A stretch of 64,000 bases of DNA. Origin: an uncultured Porphyromonadaceae bacterium. GTDB lineage: Bacteria; Bacteroidota; Bacteroidia; Bacteroidales; Barnesiellaceae. A program made the position numbers and the translations under genes. The stretch spans positions 1-64,000 of the forward strand of contig UPYI01000009.1 of NCBI GenBank assembly GCA_900538555.1. The letters run 5' to 3'. The notes beneath the pieces are model-generated. The model saw only the letters and a program-made list of their open reading frames with translations, was not told the DNA's origin and did not search any database. Positions 1 to 9,176 of the stretch are shown here, one piece after another (positions within the stretch are counted from its first letter, which is position 1; the number at the start of each line of letters is the position of its first letter).

Positions 1-58
1 TTTTAGAAGTTTTTTTTCATTTTTTCTTCTTACCGCTCTCCGCTCCCGAAAAGCGTTG

Positions 59-91
59 CAAAGATAAGGCTTTTTATTCCCCCTTTCCAAA
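59..91 (-). promoter_or_regulatory. Promoter reading off the left edge
   Basis: On the minus strand a TATCTTTG box (59-66) is preceded by TTTG (88-91) with a 21-nt gap, matching the Bacteroidota primary promoter. It points left, so its gene lies outside the window. The only ATG within the first 50 bases of the transcript opens a five-codon frame ending in TAA, so no coding sequence is called here. Confidence 0.6.
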
Positions 92-172
92 TTTTTTATC
101 ACGTTTTTTATGCAAATTTTTACGACTTTTTACAAGCATCTATTTTTCAAACGCTTGCCGCATAAAAAAAAT

Positions 173-547
173 TTAGAACGGAAGGTCGTCGGTCGATGAT
201 GCTGCCGTAAAATCGGAGGGAGCGGCATCGAACGGGGGGAGGTCGTTCGGTACAGGCGGTATATCATTAGGTGCGCTTGCCGCAACTTTTTCCAGTTTCC
301 ACGCCTGAATATTGGTGTACCAACGTCCGTTGAACTCACGGCTATCGATATCAAAACTTACAATTACATCGTCGCCGATAGCTGCGGGATATTGATCGAC
401 CCGATCGCCGAAGAATCCGAAACATACCTTACGAGGATACTGATCTTCCGTTTCGAGTACATACTCTTGTTTCTTCCATGCGCTACCCGATTTGGAAACG
501 CCGCTTTGCGCCGGGAGTACATGTATAATTCTACCTTTAATTTCCAT
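173..547 (-). CDS. DUF3127 family OB-fold protein with SSB-like acidic tail
   Basis: The 124-residue product matches the Bacteroidota DUF3127 family: it opens with MEIKGRIIHVLP and carries the WKKQEYVLETEDQYPRKVCF segment and FNGRWYTNIQAWK (about residues 73-85). The first 90 residues look like a compact OB-fold beta-barrel. The tail is Pro/Asp-rich and ends in DDLPF, which resembles the protein-docking C-terminus of single-stranded DNA-binding proteins. Function is not established; ssDNA binding or partner recruitment is an inference from fold and tail. It is not canonical SSB, because the usual SSB N-terminal strand pattern is missing. It appears monocistronic, with a TATCTTTG box 50 nt upstream of the ATG. 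Confidence 0.85.
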   Translation of the reverse strand: MEIKGRIIHVLPAQSGVSKSGSAWKKQEYVLETEDQYPRKVCFGFFGDRVDQYPAAIGDDVIVSFDIDSREFNGRWYTNIQAWKLEKVAASAPNDIPPVPNDLPPFDAAPSDFTAASSTDDLPF

Positions 548-596
548 ATTATATAATAATGTATAGTTTTGTTTTCCCCAAACCGGGGACGGGGAG

Positions 597-604
597 CAAA
601 GATA
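597..604 (-). promoter_or_regulatory. -7 box of the DUF3127 gene
   Basis: TATCTTTG on the minus strand, 49 nt before the start codon at 547. No clear -33 TTTG is seen, so assignment rests on the -7 box alone. Confidence 0.5.
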
Positions 605-799
605 AGAAAATTTTTATGGAATTGAAGTATTCTTGTTTTTGATTTAAACAAAGTTTCCGAGGTGATTTTTCAGATTATAATTATCGGGACAAAACGGCGG
701 AATAAAAAAAGAATAACGGAAGAAGCACAGAACGGAGAGAAAGCGTTTTTAACTAAAAAATTTAAATTTATAACTTCTATACACCTTCTTATTTATCTT

Positions 800-1030
800 T
801 TCGCATTATCTTTGCAGAAGATAAGCGGCATCTCGGCATAGTCATTCAAACAAGTTTGATGCCCTCTGCCCTCGATTTGCATTATCTTTGCAAAAGGATA
901 TATTGCATTTTCATACAGAGATCGAACAAGTTCGACACCGCTGTGTTTTATTTGCATTGTCTTTACCGTAAATCTGTCAATCCGTCACAGGATAAGTTTA
1001 CTTACTCCTTATTCGGGCGCAACATTTAAT
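800..1030 (+). repeat. Palindromic repeat form B, tandem units with promoters, upstream of rsfS
   Basis: Most of the 570-nt gap before rsfS is a head-to-tail array of about 75-nt units. TATCTTTG boxes lie at 807-814 and 883-890, with a decayed one at 958-965. Each unit holds a hairpin centred on CAAACAAGTTTG (847-858) or CGAACAAGTTCG (923-934), and a further degraded unit reaches about 1030. The boxes point at rsfS and are its likely promoters, implying a leader of 150-220 nt. Positions 548-800 and 1031-1117 are AT-rich and show nothing else. Confidence 0.75.
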
Positions 1031-1117
1031 CGGGTGAACATATATCCGAGACATATCCACAATCGAGAATCCGGATACATCGACACCACATATATTATAT
1101 AAGCATCATATTAATTC

Positions 1118-1474
1118 ATGGAAGAAACTACATTGATCGACAACATCGTTAAAGGTATTCAAGAGAGAAAAGGACATCGAATCACTACTGTCGATTTAAC
1201 ACAGATAGAATCAGCTTCGGCTCAATATTTCGTCATTTGCGAAGGCAACTCCACCATGCAGGTAGCCGCTGTCGCCGACAGTATCCGCGAGTATGTACAA
1301 GAAAATACAGGCGTAAAACCATTCGGATATGACGGATATCAGAATGCACAATGGATCGTTATCGATTACGGCAACATTATCGTTCACGTCTTTTTAAGAG
1401 AAGCCCGCGAATTTTATCGGCTGGAACAGTTGTGGAATGATGCCAAATTGACAGATATTCCCGATTTGGAATAA
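1118..1474 (+). CDS. rsfS: Ribosomal silencing factor RsfS
   Basis: The 118-residue protein is the Iojap/RsfS family: ITTVDLTQIESASAQYFVI near residues 22-40, GYDGYQNAQWIVIDYGNIIVH at about 70-90, and the closing FYRLEQLW. The family binds large-subunit protein L14 (uL14) and blocks subunit joining when nutrients are scarce. It heads the rsfS-ftsH-cdsA run, an arrangement common in Bacteroidales, and the 72-nt gap to ftsH suggests co-transcription. Length is normal for the family. Transcription most likely starts in the repeat array just upstream. Confidence 0.95.
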   Translation: MEETTLIDNIVKGIQERKGHRITTVDLTQIESASAQYFVICEGNSTMQVAAVADSIREYVQENTGVKPFGYDGYQNAQWIVIDYGNIIVHVFLREAREFYRLEQLWNDAKLTDIPDLE

Positions 1475-1546
1475 TTTTTGTCGTTGCATTGCTATTACGT
1501 CCGGTAAACGATTCGTTCCGGCATTCATTTTTCAAAGCACATTTTT

Positions 1547-3574
1547 ATGAGTAAAAATAATTCACCCCAAGGGCCTAAGAAAAAACTTATCCGCCTTAAT
1601 TTGTATTGGATGTATCTGATCATCGGGCTTTCCTTGCTCGGGGCATACTTCTTCAACGATACTTCGATAAGCAAAGAAGTGTCGTGGACAGAACTCGACG
1701 GGATCGCCAAAGAGAACGGGATCAAGAAACTGACCGTATACAGCCGGAAAGGATATGCGGAAGCTGTGCTTACCGATAGTGCTGCGACCAAAGTATTCTC
1801 CAATGCAAAGAATCTCGGAAAAGCTCCGAAGGTTATCTCCAACCTTCCGCCCGACGGTGTATTTTCAACCAATTTAGAGGCATGGAAATCCGACTACGGA
1901 TTCAATGCCCCGGTCGATTACCAGAATGCGACGGATATGTCCGAAATATTCTGGTCGGCAGCACCATTTATTCTACTGATCGTATTTTGGATATTCATGA
2001 TGCGTAAAATGTCAGGCGGCGGAGGTGGCGGCGGCAACGGCGTATTCAATGTCGGCAAAGCCAAAGCCCAACTGTTCGACAAGAACGGAGACATGAAGGT
2101 TACTTTTGCCGACGTCGCCGGATTATCGGAAGCCAAACAGGAAGTGGAAGAGATCGTCGAGTTCTTGAAGAATCCGGCTAAATATACCGAATTGGGCGGA
2201 AAGATTCCGAAAGGTGCTTTATTGGTAGGTCCTCCGGGAACAGGTAAAACCCTGCTCGCCAAAGCAGTGGCAGGCGAAGCCAATGTTCCGTTCTTCTCGT
2301 TGTCGGGATCGGACTTCGTCGAAATGTTCGTCGGCGTAGGCGCATCGCGCGTCCGCGACCTGTTCCGTCAAGCCAAAGAAAAAGCCCCGTGTATCGTGTT
2401 CATCGACGAAATTGATGCCGTAGGTCGAGCCAGAGGGAAAAACCCGAACATGAATACAAATGACGAACGGGAGAATACGCTTAACCAATTACTGACCGAA
2501 ATGGACGGATTCGGATCCAACAGCGGTGTCATCATTCTGGCTGCAACCAACCGTGCAGATATTCTGGACAAAGCGTTATTGCGTGCCGGTCGTTTCGATC
2601 GTCAGATCTATGTAGAATTGCCCGACTTGAACGACAGGAAAGCAATATTCAAAGTACATCTGAAAAATGTAAAGATCGACGACAGTGTGGATGTGGATCT
2701 GCTGGCACGACAGACTCCGGGCTTCTCGGGGGCAGATATTGCCAACGTATGTAACGAAGCTGCCCTGATCGCAGCCCGCAAGAAAAAATCGTCGGTACAA
2801 AAACAGGACTTCATGGATGCCGTAGACCGGATTGTCGGAGGACTGGAAAAACGCTCGAAAATCACGACCAACGAAGAAAAACGTTCTATCGCTATTCACG
2901 AAGCAGGCCACGCTTCGTTAAGCTGGTTCCTGCAATATGCCAACCCGTTGGTGAAGGTCACGATCGTACCCCGAGGCAAGGCATTGGGTGCCGCATGGTA
3001 TCTGCCCGAAGAGAGACAGATCACCACCAAAGAGCAATTGCTCGATGAGATGTGTGCGACACTGGGCGGTCGTGCAGCCGAAGAGTTGTTCATCGGACGC
3101 ATATCTACCGGTGCTGCCAATGACCTTGAACGTGTCACCAAACAAGCCTATGCAATGGTGGTTTACTTCGGTATGAGCGAACGCCTGCCCAACTTGTCGT
3201 ACTACGACTCTACCGGTCAGGATTACGGATTTACCAAACCGTATAGCGACGACACAGCCAAACTGATCGACACGGAAGTGAGCCGGATCGTAAACGAACA
3301 ATATGAACGCGCCAAACAGATATTGAAAGAGAAAGCGGACGGACACGCCCAACTGACCGAAGTATTGCTCTCGCGCGAAGTGATCTTCACCGAAGACGTG
3401 GAACAGATTTTCGGCAAACGCCAATGGGCTTCACGCACGGAAGAGATTCTACGGGACGAAGCCGACCCGATAGAAGAAACAGGTGCGACGATAACCGAAT
3501 CGAAACCGGACGAAAAAGAATCAGCAAGCGACTCGTCCGAATCGGAATCGAATGAAACGAAAGCCCCCCAATAA
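1547..3574 (+). CDS. ftsH: ATP-dependent zinc metalloprotease FtsH
   Basis: The 675-residue membrane protease has transmembrane segments at about 20-37 and 135-152 around a periplasmic domain, then a Gly-rich linker. The AAA module has Walker A GPPGTGKT (228-235), Walker B IVFIDEID (283-290) and second-region-of-homology arginines near RAGRFDR. The zinc site is HEAGH (451-455), with the third ligand expected in the NDLER segment. FtsH degrades misassembled membrane proteins and some soluble regulators. The Ser/Glu-rich C-terminal tail is longer and more acidic than in E. coli, as is usual in Bacteroidota. The gene is followed by a hairpin at 3587-3612. Confidence 0.97.
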   Translation: MSKNNSPQGPKKKLIRLNLYWMYLIIGLSLLGAYFFNDTSISKEVSWTELDGIAKENGIKKLTVYSRKGYAEAVLTDSAATKVFSNAKNLGKAPKVISNLPPDGVFSTNLEAWKSDYGFNAPVDYQNATDMSEIFWSAAPFILLIVFWIFMMRKMSGGGGGGGNGVFNVGKAKAQLFDKNGDMKVTFADVAGLSEAKQEVEEIVEFLKNPAKYTELGGKIPKGALLVGPPGTGKTLLAKAVAGEANVPFFSLSGSDFVEMFVGVGASRVRDLFRQAKEKAPCIVFIDEIDAVGRARGKNPNMNTNDERENTLNQLLTEMDGFGSNSGVIILAATNRADILDKALLRAGRFDRQIYVELPDLNDRKAIFKVHLKNVKIDDSVDVDLLARQTPGFSGADIANVCNEAALIAARKKKSSVQKQDFMDAVDRIVGGLEKRSKITTNEEKRSIAIHEAGHASLSWFLQYANPLVKVTIVPRGKALGAAWYLPEERQITTKEQLLDEMCATLGGRAAEELFIGRISTGAANDLERVTKQAYAMVVYFGMSERLPNLSYYDSTGQDYGFTKPYSDDTAKLIDTEVSRIVNEQYERAKQILKEKADGHAQLTEVLLSREVIFTEDVEQIFGKRQWASRTEEILRDEADPIEETGATITESKPDEKESASDSSESESNETKAPQ

Positions 3575-3586
3575 AAAAAACAACCG

Positions 3587-3612
3587 GAAGCCATTCTGCC
3601 AAGAATGGCTTC
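3587..3612 (+). terminator. Hairpin after ftsH
   Basis: A perfect 10-bp stem (GAAGCCATTC with GAATGGCTTC) and 6-nt loop begin 12 nt after the ftsH stop. No strong T-run follows, so it may be a weak terminator or an mRNA-end stabiliser. Confidence 0.5.
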
Positions 3613-3670
3613 TGTGATATTATAACGCACAAAAAACGCAACGAGAGCAAACAAAGTACAATTTTTTTAT

Positions 3671-3678
3671 TATATTTG
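3671..3678 (+). promoter_or_regulatory. -7 box of cdsA
   Basis: TATATTTG stands 165 nt before the cdsA start and after the ftsH hairpin, so cdsA probably has its own promoter with a long leader. Confidence 0.5.
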
Positions 3679-3843
3679 CCACTGTTCGAGAAAGGGGATT
3701 ATTCTCAACGATCGTTCCCGGCTCCGGCATTCTAAAAGCGACAAGGCTGAATGACTTGTTTTTGAGCACGTCAAAGCAAAGAAAAAGGGCAACAAGCAAA
3801 TCGCTTCGATAAACATAGTATTGACCTCCAAACCTCAAACGCT

Positions 3844-4683
3844 TTGAAAACTTTTTCCATACGCACTATCACCGGCGTTTTATTCGTAGCCATATTAGTA
3901 ACCGCTATCCTGTTAGGAGGCAACTACTTCTTTTTTACATTTCTGGCTCTTATCTGCCTCGCATTATCCGAATTTACCAATCTCATGAACCGGACTACGG
4001 TCAATAAAAATTTGAACCGAGAACTCGATATAGCAGGGGGCATCTTCCTGTTTTCCGGTTTATATTACGGTTGTACGGCTCCGGAATGGAAGATGATATA
4101 TTTAGCTCCGTATCTGCTTTATCTGATGGCAAGAGGTATTTCGGAGCTATATCTGAAAAACCCGAATCCGATACAAAGCTGGGCAAATAGTTTCTTAGGA
4201 CAATTATACATCGCACTTCCGCTCTCCCTGCTCAACATAATCGTCTATCAGACCGGATCGTACGTATTCCTGTTGTTGTTCTTTATTTTCATTTGGCTGA
4301 ACGATACCGGAGCATTCCTGGTCGGATGTACTTTCGGGAAGCATCGCTTGTTCGAACGCATCTCCCCCAAAAAGTCGTGGGAGGGATTCTTCGGAGGCCT
4401 CGCATTCTGCATTATTTCTGCCGTGTTGTTTGCCCTCTACCTGCCGTTAGAACAATATTCCACCCTGTCGTTTTCCCTCAATCTGTGGCAATGGATCGCA
4501 TTAGGCATTCTGATTTCGGTATTCTCCACATGGGGAGATCTCTGCGAGTCGATGATAAAACGCACCTTGAACGTTAAAGATTCCGGGAAAATACTGCCCG
4601 GACACGGTGGCATATTGGACCGTATCGACAGCGTACTGATGGCTTCACCCGCCGTTGTCATTTATCTGTTTTTTGTAGCGTGA
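3844..4683 (+). CDS. cdsA: Phosphatidate cytidylyltransferase
   Basis: CdsA makes CDP-diacylglycerol from phosphatidic acid and CTP in the inner membrane, the branch point to phosphatidylethanolamine and other phospholipids. The 279-residue protein is a chain of hydrophobic segments, and its last third holds the family signature: STWGDLCESMIKR, then LPGHGGILDRIDS near residues 250-262, which carries the metal-binding acidic residues. The best start is TTG at 3844, as no ATG gives the full first membrane helix. It follows rsfS and ftsH, as in many Bacteroidales. Confidence 0.93.
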   Translation: MKTFSIRTITGVLFVAILVTAILLGGNYFFFTFLALICLALSEFTNLMNRTTVNKNLNRELDIAGGIFLFSGLYYGCTAPEWKMIYLAPYLLYLMARGISELYLKNPNPIQSWANSFLGQLYIALPLSLLNIIVYQTGSYVFLLLFFIFIWLNDTGAFLVGCTFGKHRLFERISPKKSWEGFFGGLAFCIISAVLFALYLPLEQYSTLSFSLNLWQWIALGILISVFSTWGDLCESMIKRTLNVKDSGKILPGHGGILDRIDSVLMASPAVVIYLFFVA

Positions 4684-4734
4684 CCCAAACACACTCACTC
4701 TTGAAAATATAAAAGGCATCCGTACTTTTCATCT

Positions 4735-4800
4735 GCTTTTTTCTTGCCTCGCATAACCCGAGTAACTTCGGCTCTGCGTCCGGTTTATCGAAATCGTGTG
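4735..4800. repeat. Palindromic repeat form A, degenerate copy
   Basis: One decayed unit (CTTGCCTCGCATAACCCGAG, then CGGCTCTGCG and GGTTTATCGAAA) fills the cdsA-purM gap. It matches the core of the repeat family seen at 8.2, 21.4, 28.5 and 60.6 kb. Confidence 0.6.
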
Positions 4801-4806
4801 TTTTTA

Positions 4807-4837
4807 TTGCACAGCATTTGTTTTTACATTATTTTTG
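4807..4837 (+). promoter_or_regulatory. purM promoter
   Basis: TTG (4807-4809), a 20-nt gap and TATTTTTG (4830-4837) match the Bacteroidota promoter and would give a leader of about 90 nt. Confidence 0.6.
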
Positions 4838-4934
4838 CATGCAAAATAGCGCGAACCCGATACCCCGAACAGCCTGTTTTGCAAAGTATCCCACCGCTCT
4901 ATTTCAATGCTTCGAACCAACCTATTTTCTATAT

Positions 4935-6101
4935 ATGAGCGATCAACGATACAATCTGCGCGGCGTTTCCGCATCGAAAGAGGATGTGCATAATGCCATT
5001 AAAAACATCGACAAAGGCATTTTCCCCCGGGCTTTCTGCAAAATCATTCCGGATATTTTAGGCGGTGACCCTGCCTACTGCAACATCATGCATGCCGACG
5101 GAGCCGGAACGAAATCGTCGTTGGCTTACATGTATTGGAAAGAAACCGGCGATCTGTCGGTATGGAAAGGCATCGCACAGGATGCCTTGATCATGAATAT
5201 CGACGACCTGTTGTGCGTCGGTGCGACCGACAACATTCTGGTATCATCGACCATCGGACGTAACAAACTGCTGATACCGGGCGAAGTTATCTCCGCGATC
5301 ATCAACGGCACGGAAGAACTTCTTGCCGAGCTCCGCGAACTGGGCGTAAATGCCTATGCTACCGGTGGCGAAACCGCCGATGTCGGCGATTTGGTTCGTA
5401 CGATTATCGTAGACAGCACCGTAACCTGCCGTATGCGCCGCAATGACGTCATCTCCAATCACAATATCCGCCCCGGCGACGTGATTGTCGGATTGTCGTC
5501 TTACGGGCAAGCGACTTATGAAAAATCGTACAATGGTGGCATGGGCAGCAACGGGCTGACTTCTGCACGTCACGATGTATTCTCCAAATATTTAGCGGCT
5601 AAATATCCCGAAAGTTACGATGCCGCCGTACCCGAAGAACTGGTTTACTCGGGCGGTCTGAAACTGACCGATGCAATCGAAGGCGTTGGTCTCGATGCCG
5701 GTAAATTAGTATTGTCGCCGACCCGTACCTATGCGCCCGTAATCAAAAAGATATTGGATGCGATGCGTCCGAAGATACACGGTATGGTACACTGCTCTGG
5801 CGGTGCACAAACCAAAGTCATGCACTTCGTCGAAAATATGCGCGTCGTCAAAAACAACGTCTTCCCCATTCCGCCGCTCTTCCGTACAATCCAGGAACAA
5901 TCGGGCACAGACTGGAAAGAGATGTACAAAGTGTTCAATATGGGACACCGGATGGAAATATACGTTGCTCCGGAAGACGCCGAGGCAGTTATCGGAATTT
6001 CACAATCGTTCGGCATCGACGCCCAGATCGTAGGCTATACCGAAGCCGCATCCCGAAACGAACTCATCATAGAATCGGAAAAAGGACGGTTCGAATACTA
6101 A
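4935..6101 (+). CDS. purM: Phosphoribosylformylglycinamidine cyclo-ligase (AIR synthase)
   Basis: PurM closes the imidazole ring of AIR in purine synthesis, using ATP. The 388-residue protein has the long form found in Bacteroidales: MSDQRYNLRGVSASKEDVH at the start, HADGAGTKSS at about 56-65, NIDDLLCVGA near 96-105, YATGGETADVGDLVRT near 145-160 and VHCSGGAQTK near 295. The start is placed at ATG 4935, where homologues begin; the longer open frame upstream runs through promoter sequence. It is followed after 53 nt by the uridine kinase gene. Confidence 0.94.
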   Translation: MSDQRYNLRGVSASKEDVHNAIKNIDKGIFPRAFCKIIPDILGGDPAYCNIMHADGAGTKSSLAYMYWKETGDLSVWKGIAQDALIMNIDDLLCVGATDNILVSSTIGRNKLLIPGEVISAIINGTEELLAELRELGVNAYATGGETADVGDLVRTIIVDSTVTCRMRRNDVISNHNIRPGDVIVGLSSYGQATYEKSYNGGMGSNGLTSARHDVFSKYLAAKYPESYDAAVPEELVYSGGLKLTDAIEGVGLDAGKLVLSPTRTYAPVIKKILDAMRPKIHGMVHCSGGAQTKVMHFVENMRVVKNNVFPIPPLFRTIQEQSGTDWKEMYKVFNMGHRMEIYVAPEDAEAVIGISQSFGIDAQIVGYTEAASRNELIIESEKGRFEY

Positions 6102-6154
6102 TACCGGGAGACAAACTTCTCTCAAAAACAGAAACACAATAAAGATTTCAGAAT

Positions 6155-6775
6155 ATGATTATTATCGGAATCGCCGGAGGTACCGGTTCGGGAAAAACAA
6201 CTGTAGTACGAAAAATCATCGAAAGCCTCCCCAAAGGAGAAGTAACGGTAATTCCTCAGGATTCTTATTATCGCGACCATAGCGAACTCCCGCTGGAAGA
6301 ACGGTTAAAACTTAATTTCGACGAACCGGCTGCCATCGAATTCGAATTGTTGGTACAACATCTGAAAGAACTGAAAGCCGGACATGCCGTCGAACAGCCG
6401 ATCTATTCCTACCTCACTTGCACACGCTCGGAAGAAACCATCCGGATAGAGCCTCGCGACGTAGTTATCGTCGAAGGTATTCTGATTCTCTGCAACGAGG
6501 AGCTCCGGAATATGATGGATATGAAAGTATTCGTAGATGCCGACAGCGACGACCGATTGATCCGGGTAATCAGCCGCGACATCGTAGAGCGCGGGCGAAC
6601 GGTGGAAATGGTAATAGACCGCTATGAAAAGGTTCTAAAACCCATGCACCTGCAACACATCGAACCGACCAAACGTTGTGCCGACCTTATCATTCCGCAA
6701 GGAGGCAACAACACGGTAGCCATAGATATTATGACAAACTTTATTTCCCATAAACTGAATCTGCAAGGGAAATAA
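6155..6775 (+). CDS. udk: Uridine kinase
   Basis: The 206-residue P-loop kinase has Walker A GGTGSGKT at residues 8-15, the IPQDSYYRDH segment typical of uridine/cytidine kinases, NFDEPAAIEF, and VIVEGILIL for Walker B. It phosphorylates uridine or cytidine in pyrimidine salvage. A phosphoribulokinase role is unlikely given length and the QDSYY motif. It lies 16 nt before the transglycosylase gene, so the two may share a transcript. Confidence 0.92.
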   Translation: MIIIGIAGGTGSGKTTVVRKIIESLPKGEVTVIPQDSYYRDHSELPLEERLKLNFDEPAAIEFELLVQHLKELKAGHAVEQPIYSYLTCTRSEETIRIEPRDVVIVEGILILCNEELRNMMDMKVFVDADSDDRLIRVISRDIVERGRTVEMVIDRYEKVLKPMHLQHIEPTKRCADLIIPQGGNNTVAIDIMTNFISHKLNLQGK

Positions 6776-6791
6776 CCCAAATACCTCGCCT

Positions 6792-8165
6792 ATGCGGATA
6801 CACGGGTTTCTATTGCTTTTCTGCCTGATTCTCACGGTTTCGTGCCAATCGAGAATGCAATCGGTAAAAATCGACGACCTCGATTCCATTTTGGTACGGG
6901 GCGAATTGAATGTGGCTACACTCTACGGAACTACCACTTATTTTCAATTCGACAATCAAGAGATGGGGCTTGAATATATGTCGGTAAAACGCTTTGCCGA
7001 CAGCCACCGATTGAAACTGAATGTATTCGTAGCTCCCGACTTCGACCGGATGTTACATTGGGTTCACGACGGGGCATGCGATATCGCTCTCTACGGAATA
7101 ACCCAAAACTCCATAACCAGAACGCCGGTACTGCTGTGTGGTCCCGCATCATCGTCACATCCGGTACTTGTGCAACGCAAGCACAAAGACACCCCGCCGT
7201 TGAAAGAGATTTCGGAATTGGCTGGAAAAGAGATCTACATCAATTCCGGATCGCAATATACCCAGCTATTAAAACGGCTCAACAGAAACTTCGAAGACAA
7301 AATCCAAATACGATACTTCGAAAACGATAATATTACGCTCGAAGAACAAATCGACAAAGTCGCCTGCGGAGAGATTTCGTACACCATAGCCGACAGCTAT
7401 TTGGCTGATATTCTGAAAAAGTTCTACCACAATATCGATACGCATCTGGCTATCGCCGAAGAAGAGGAAACAGCCTGGGCTGTAAATACTCTGGCTCCGA
7501 ACTTGGCAAATGCCCTCGACGAATGGGCAAAGAAACACCCCCAGACGAAATATAGCGAAATCAGTAAACGCTTTTTCGAATACAGCCGCGACATAGAACC
7601 CCATACGATCCTGTCGCCCGAACATGGCATCTTATCGGAATACGACCGCCATTTCAAACGTTACGCCCGACAAATCGGATGGGATTGGCGCATGTTGGCA
7701 TCTCAGGCTTACAACGAATCGCGTTTCGATACATTGGCGACATCGAGCATCGGCGCGCAAGGACTGATGCAATTGATGCCCCGTACAGCCGCCAGTGTCG
7801 GTGCCGACACCACCCGGTTAAGCAATCCGGAAGTAAATATTGCCGCAGCCGTACGTTATATCCGTACATTAGATAAAAGTTTTGCCAGTGTTCCCGACCA
7901 AAAAGAACGAGCCAAGTTCATATTGGCTGCATACAACGGCGGAAGCGGTCACATACACGATGCCATGGCTTTGGCACGAAAATACGATAAAGATCCGTAT
8001 GTCTGGGAAAACAATGTAAAAGAGATGCTCCGACTGAAAAACGACCCGACATACTACAACGACGAGGTGTGCCGGCACGGGAATTTCAAGGCATGGCAAA
8101 CGATCGCTTACGTGGATGAAGTCTTACGCATCTATCGAATTTATCAGGCTGTTATCCCCCATTAA
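6792..8165 (+). CDS. MltF-like membrane-bound lytic transglycosylase
   Basis: The 457-residue protein starts with a lipoprotein signal (LTVSC, Cys18). Residues about 30-260 form a periplasmic solute-binding-type domain and residues about 290-440 an SLT domain. The catalytic Glu309 lies in AYNESRFD, followed by SSIGAQGLMQLMP and AAYNGGSGH. This order is that of MltF (YfhD), which cleaves peptidoglycan glycan strands at the outer membrane while the binding domain modulates activity. The regulatory ligand cannot be read from the sequence. Downstream lies a form A repeat, with no clean terminator seen. Confidence 0.9.
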   Translation: MRIHGFLLLFCLILTVSCQSRMQSVKIDDLDSILVRGELNVATLYGTTTYFQFDNQEMGLEYMSVKRFADSHRLKLNVFVAPDFDRMLHWVHDGACDIALYGITQNSITRTPVLLCGPASSSHPVLVQRKHKDTPPLKEISELAGKEIYINSGSQYTQLLKRLNRNFEDKIQIRYFENDNITLEEQIDKVACGEISYTIADSYLADILKKFYHNIDTHLAIAEEEETAWAVNTLAPNLANALDEWAKKHPQTKYSEISKRFFEYSRDIEPHTILSPEHGILSEYDRHFKRYARQIGWDWRMLASQAYNESRFDTLATSSIGAQGLMQLMPRTAASVGADTTRLSNPEVNIAAAVRYIRTLDKSFASVPDQKERAKFILAAYNGGSGHIHDAMALARKYDKDPYVWENNVKEMLRLKNDPTYYNDEVCRHGNFKAWQTIAYVDEVLRIYRIYQAVIPH

Positions 8166-8205
8166 AAAGTCCTCTTATCAACAAACAGAATACAGAGAAA
8201 TCAAT

Positions 8206-8320
8206 TCAGGCTATACCGAACGGAGAAAAGGTACATGGTAATGAACGTTTTCGATAAGCTGAGAGCAGAGTCGAACTTGTTCGGACTATGCCGAGGCGAG
8301 AAAAGGTGCATGATAATGAA
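8206..8320. repeat. Palindromic repeat form A, partial plus full copy
   Basis: A partial unit (8206-8245) precedes a full unit running from ATGAACGTTTTCGATAAG to GCGAGAAAAGGTGCATG, with the hairpin centre CGAACTTGTTCG at 8272-8283. It fills much of the 335-nt mltF-DUF3332 gap; the rest (8340-8420) shows nothing further. Confidence 0.75.
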
Positions 8321-8424
8321 CGTTATCCACTCACCAAGTGTTATATTACCGCTCCTATATAACCCGGAATAAATTCGCTCGAAAAAAGAACAGCGATATA
8401 TGATTATTTTATCCGATAAAATAT

Positions 8425-8432
8425 TACCTTTG
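8425..8432 (+). promoter_or_regulatory. -7 box of the DUF3332 gene
   Basis: TACCTTTG lies 68 nt before the start codon, and the leader holds two near-identical copies of an ACATTATAAACAAC segment. Confidence 0.5.
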
Positions 8433-8500
8433 TTTTCGGATTAAAAAAATTAAACATTATAAACAACATCAAACATTATAAACAACTAAAAAAAAGTATT

Positions 8501-9043
8501 ATGAAAAGAAGTAAATTGAATTTGGTCGTAGCTATTGCTTTGAGCACCAGCTTGATGTTTTCCTCTTGCATCGGCTCATTCTCTTTGACGAACAAAGTTT
8601 TCGATTGGAACAAAAGTGTTGGTGAAAAATGGGTAAACGAATTGGTATTTGCATGTTTCTGCATCCTGCCGGTTTATGAAATCAGCTTGTTCATCGACGG
8701 TATCATTATCAACAGTGTTGAATTCTGGTCTGGCAGCAATCCTATTGCCAAATCTACAAAACACATCCAAGGCGAAAACGGTCAATATCTGGTTGAAACG
8801 ACCGAAAACGGCTATACTATCACAAACGAAACAGCTAACGCAACTATCAACTTCGTTTTCGATCAAAACGAAAAATCTTGGTCGATTGTTTCTAACGGCG
8901 AATCCACTACGTTCATGACTTTCGTAGACGACAATCACGCTAAAATGATCACTCCGAACGGTGATATGATCGTTGAATTGTCCGAAGCCGGCGTTATGGC
9001 ATACCAAGACGTTGTTAAATATGTAAACTTGGCTTTGAACTAA
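8501..9043 (+). CDS. DUF3332 family lipoprotein
   Basis: The 180-residue protein has a lipoprotein signal ending in FSSC (Cys23). A conserved IGSFSLTNKVFDWNKSVGEK segment follows, then a hydrophobic stretch around CFCILPVYEISLFIDGIII and a soluble C-terminal half. This matches DUF3332, found widely in Bacteroidota and Proteobacteria with unknown function. It is flanked by its own promoter and a strong terminator, so it is monocistronic. Cell-envelope location follows from the signal; no catalytic motif is visible. Confidence 0.85.
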   Translation: MKRSKLNLVVAIALSTSLMFSSCIGSFSLTNKVFDWNKSVGEKWVNELVFACFCILPVYEISLFIDGIIINSVEFWSGSNPIAKSTKHIQGENGQYLVETTENGYTITNETANATINFVFDQNEKSWSIVSNGESTTFMTFVDDNHAKMITPNGDMIVELSEAGVMAYQDVVKYVNLALN

Positions 9044-9062
9044 TCGGTTCGAACAACAGATA

Positions 9063-9105
9063 ACAGAGAAGAGATACCGGAATTTCCGGTGTCTCTTCTC
9101 TGTTT
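9063..9105 (+). terminator. Terminator of the DUF3332 gene
   Basis: A long, nearly uninterrupted hairpin (ACAGAGAAGAGA pairing with TCTCTTCTCTGT, inner ACCGGA/TCCGGT) starts 20 nt after the stop codon and is followed by a short T-run. Confidence 0.8.
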
Positions 9106-9176
9106 AAGAAAGATTATAACGTAAAAACACTAACAAACTTTTTTCAGCCCCCAATATACAATAAAACACTATTCAT

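Noticed and set aside
173..547. Canonical single-stranded DNA-binding protein (ssb)
   Set aside because: The tail resembles SSB, but the body has the DUF3127 conserved blocks and not the SSB core.
3587..3612. Riboswitch between ftsH and cdsA
   Set aside because: Only a simple hairpin is present; no conserved aptamer-like arrangement was recognised in the long cdsA leader.
4818..4934. N-terminal extension of PurM
   Set aside because: It spans the promoter -7 box; homologues start at MSDQRYNLRG.
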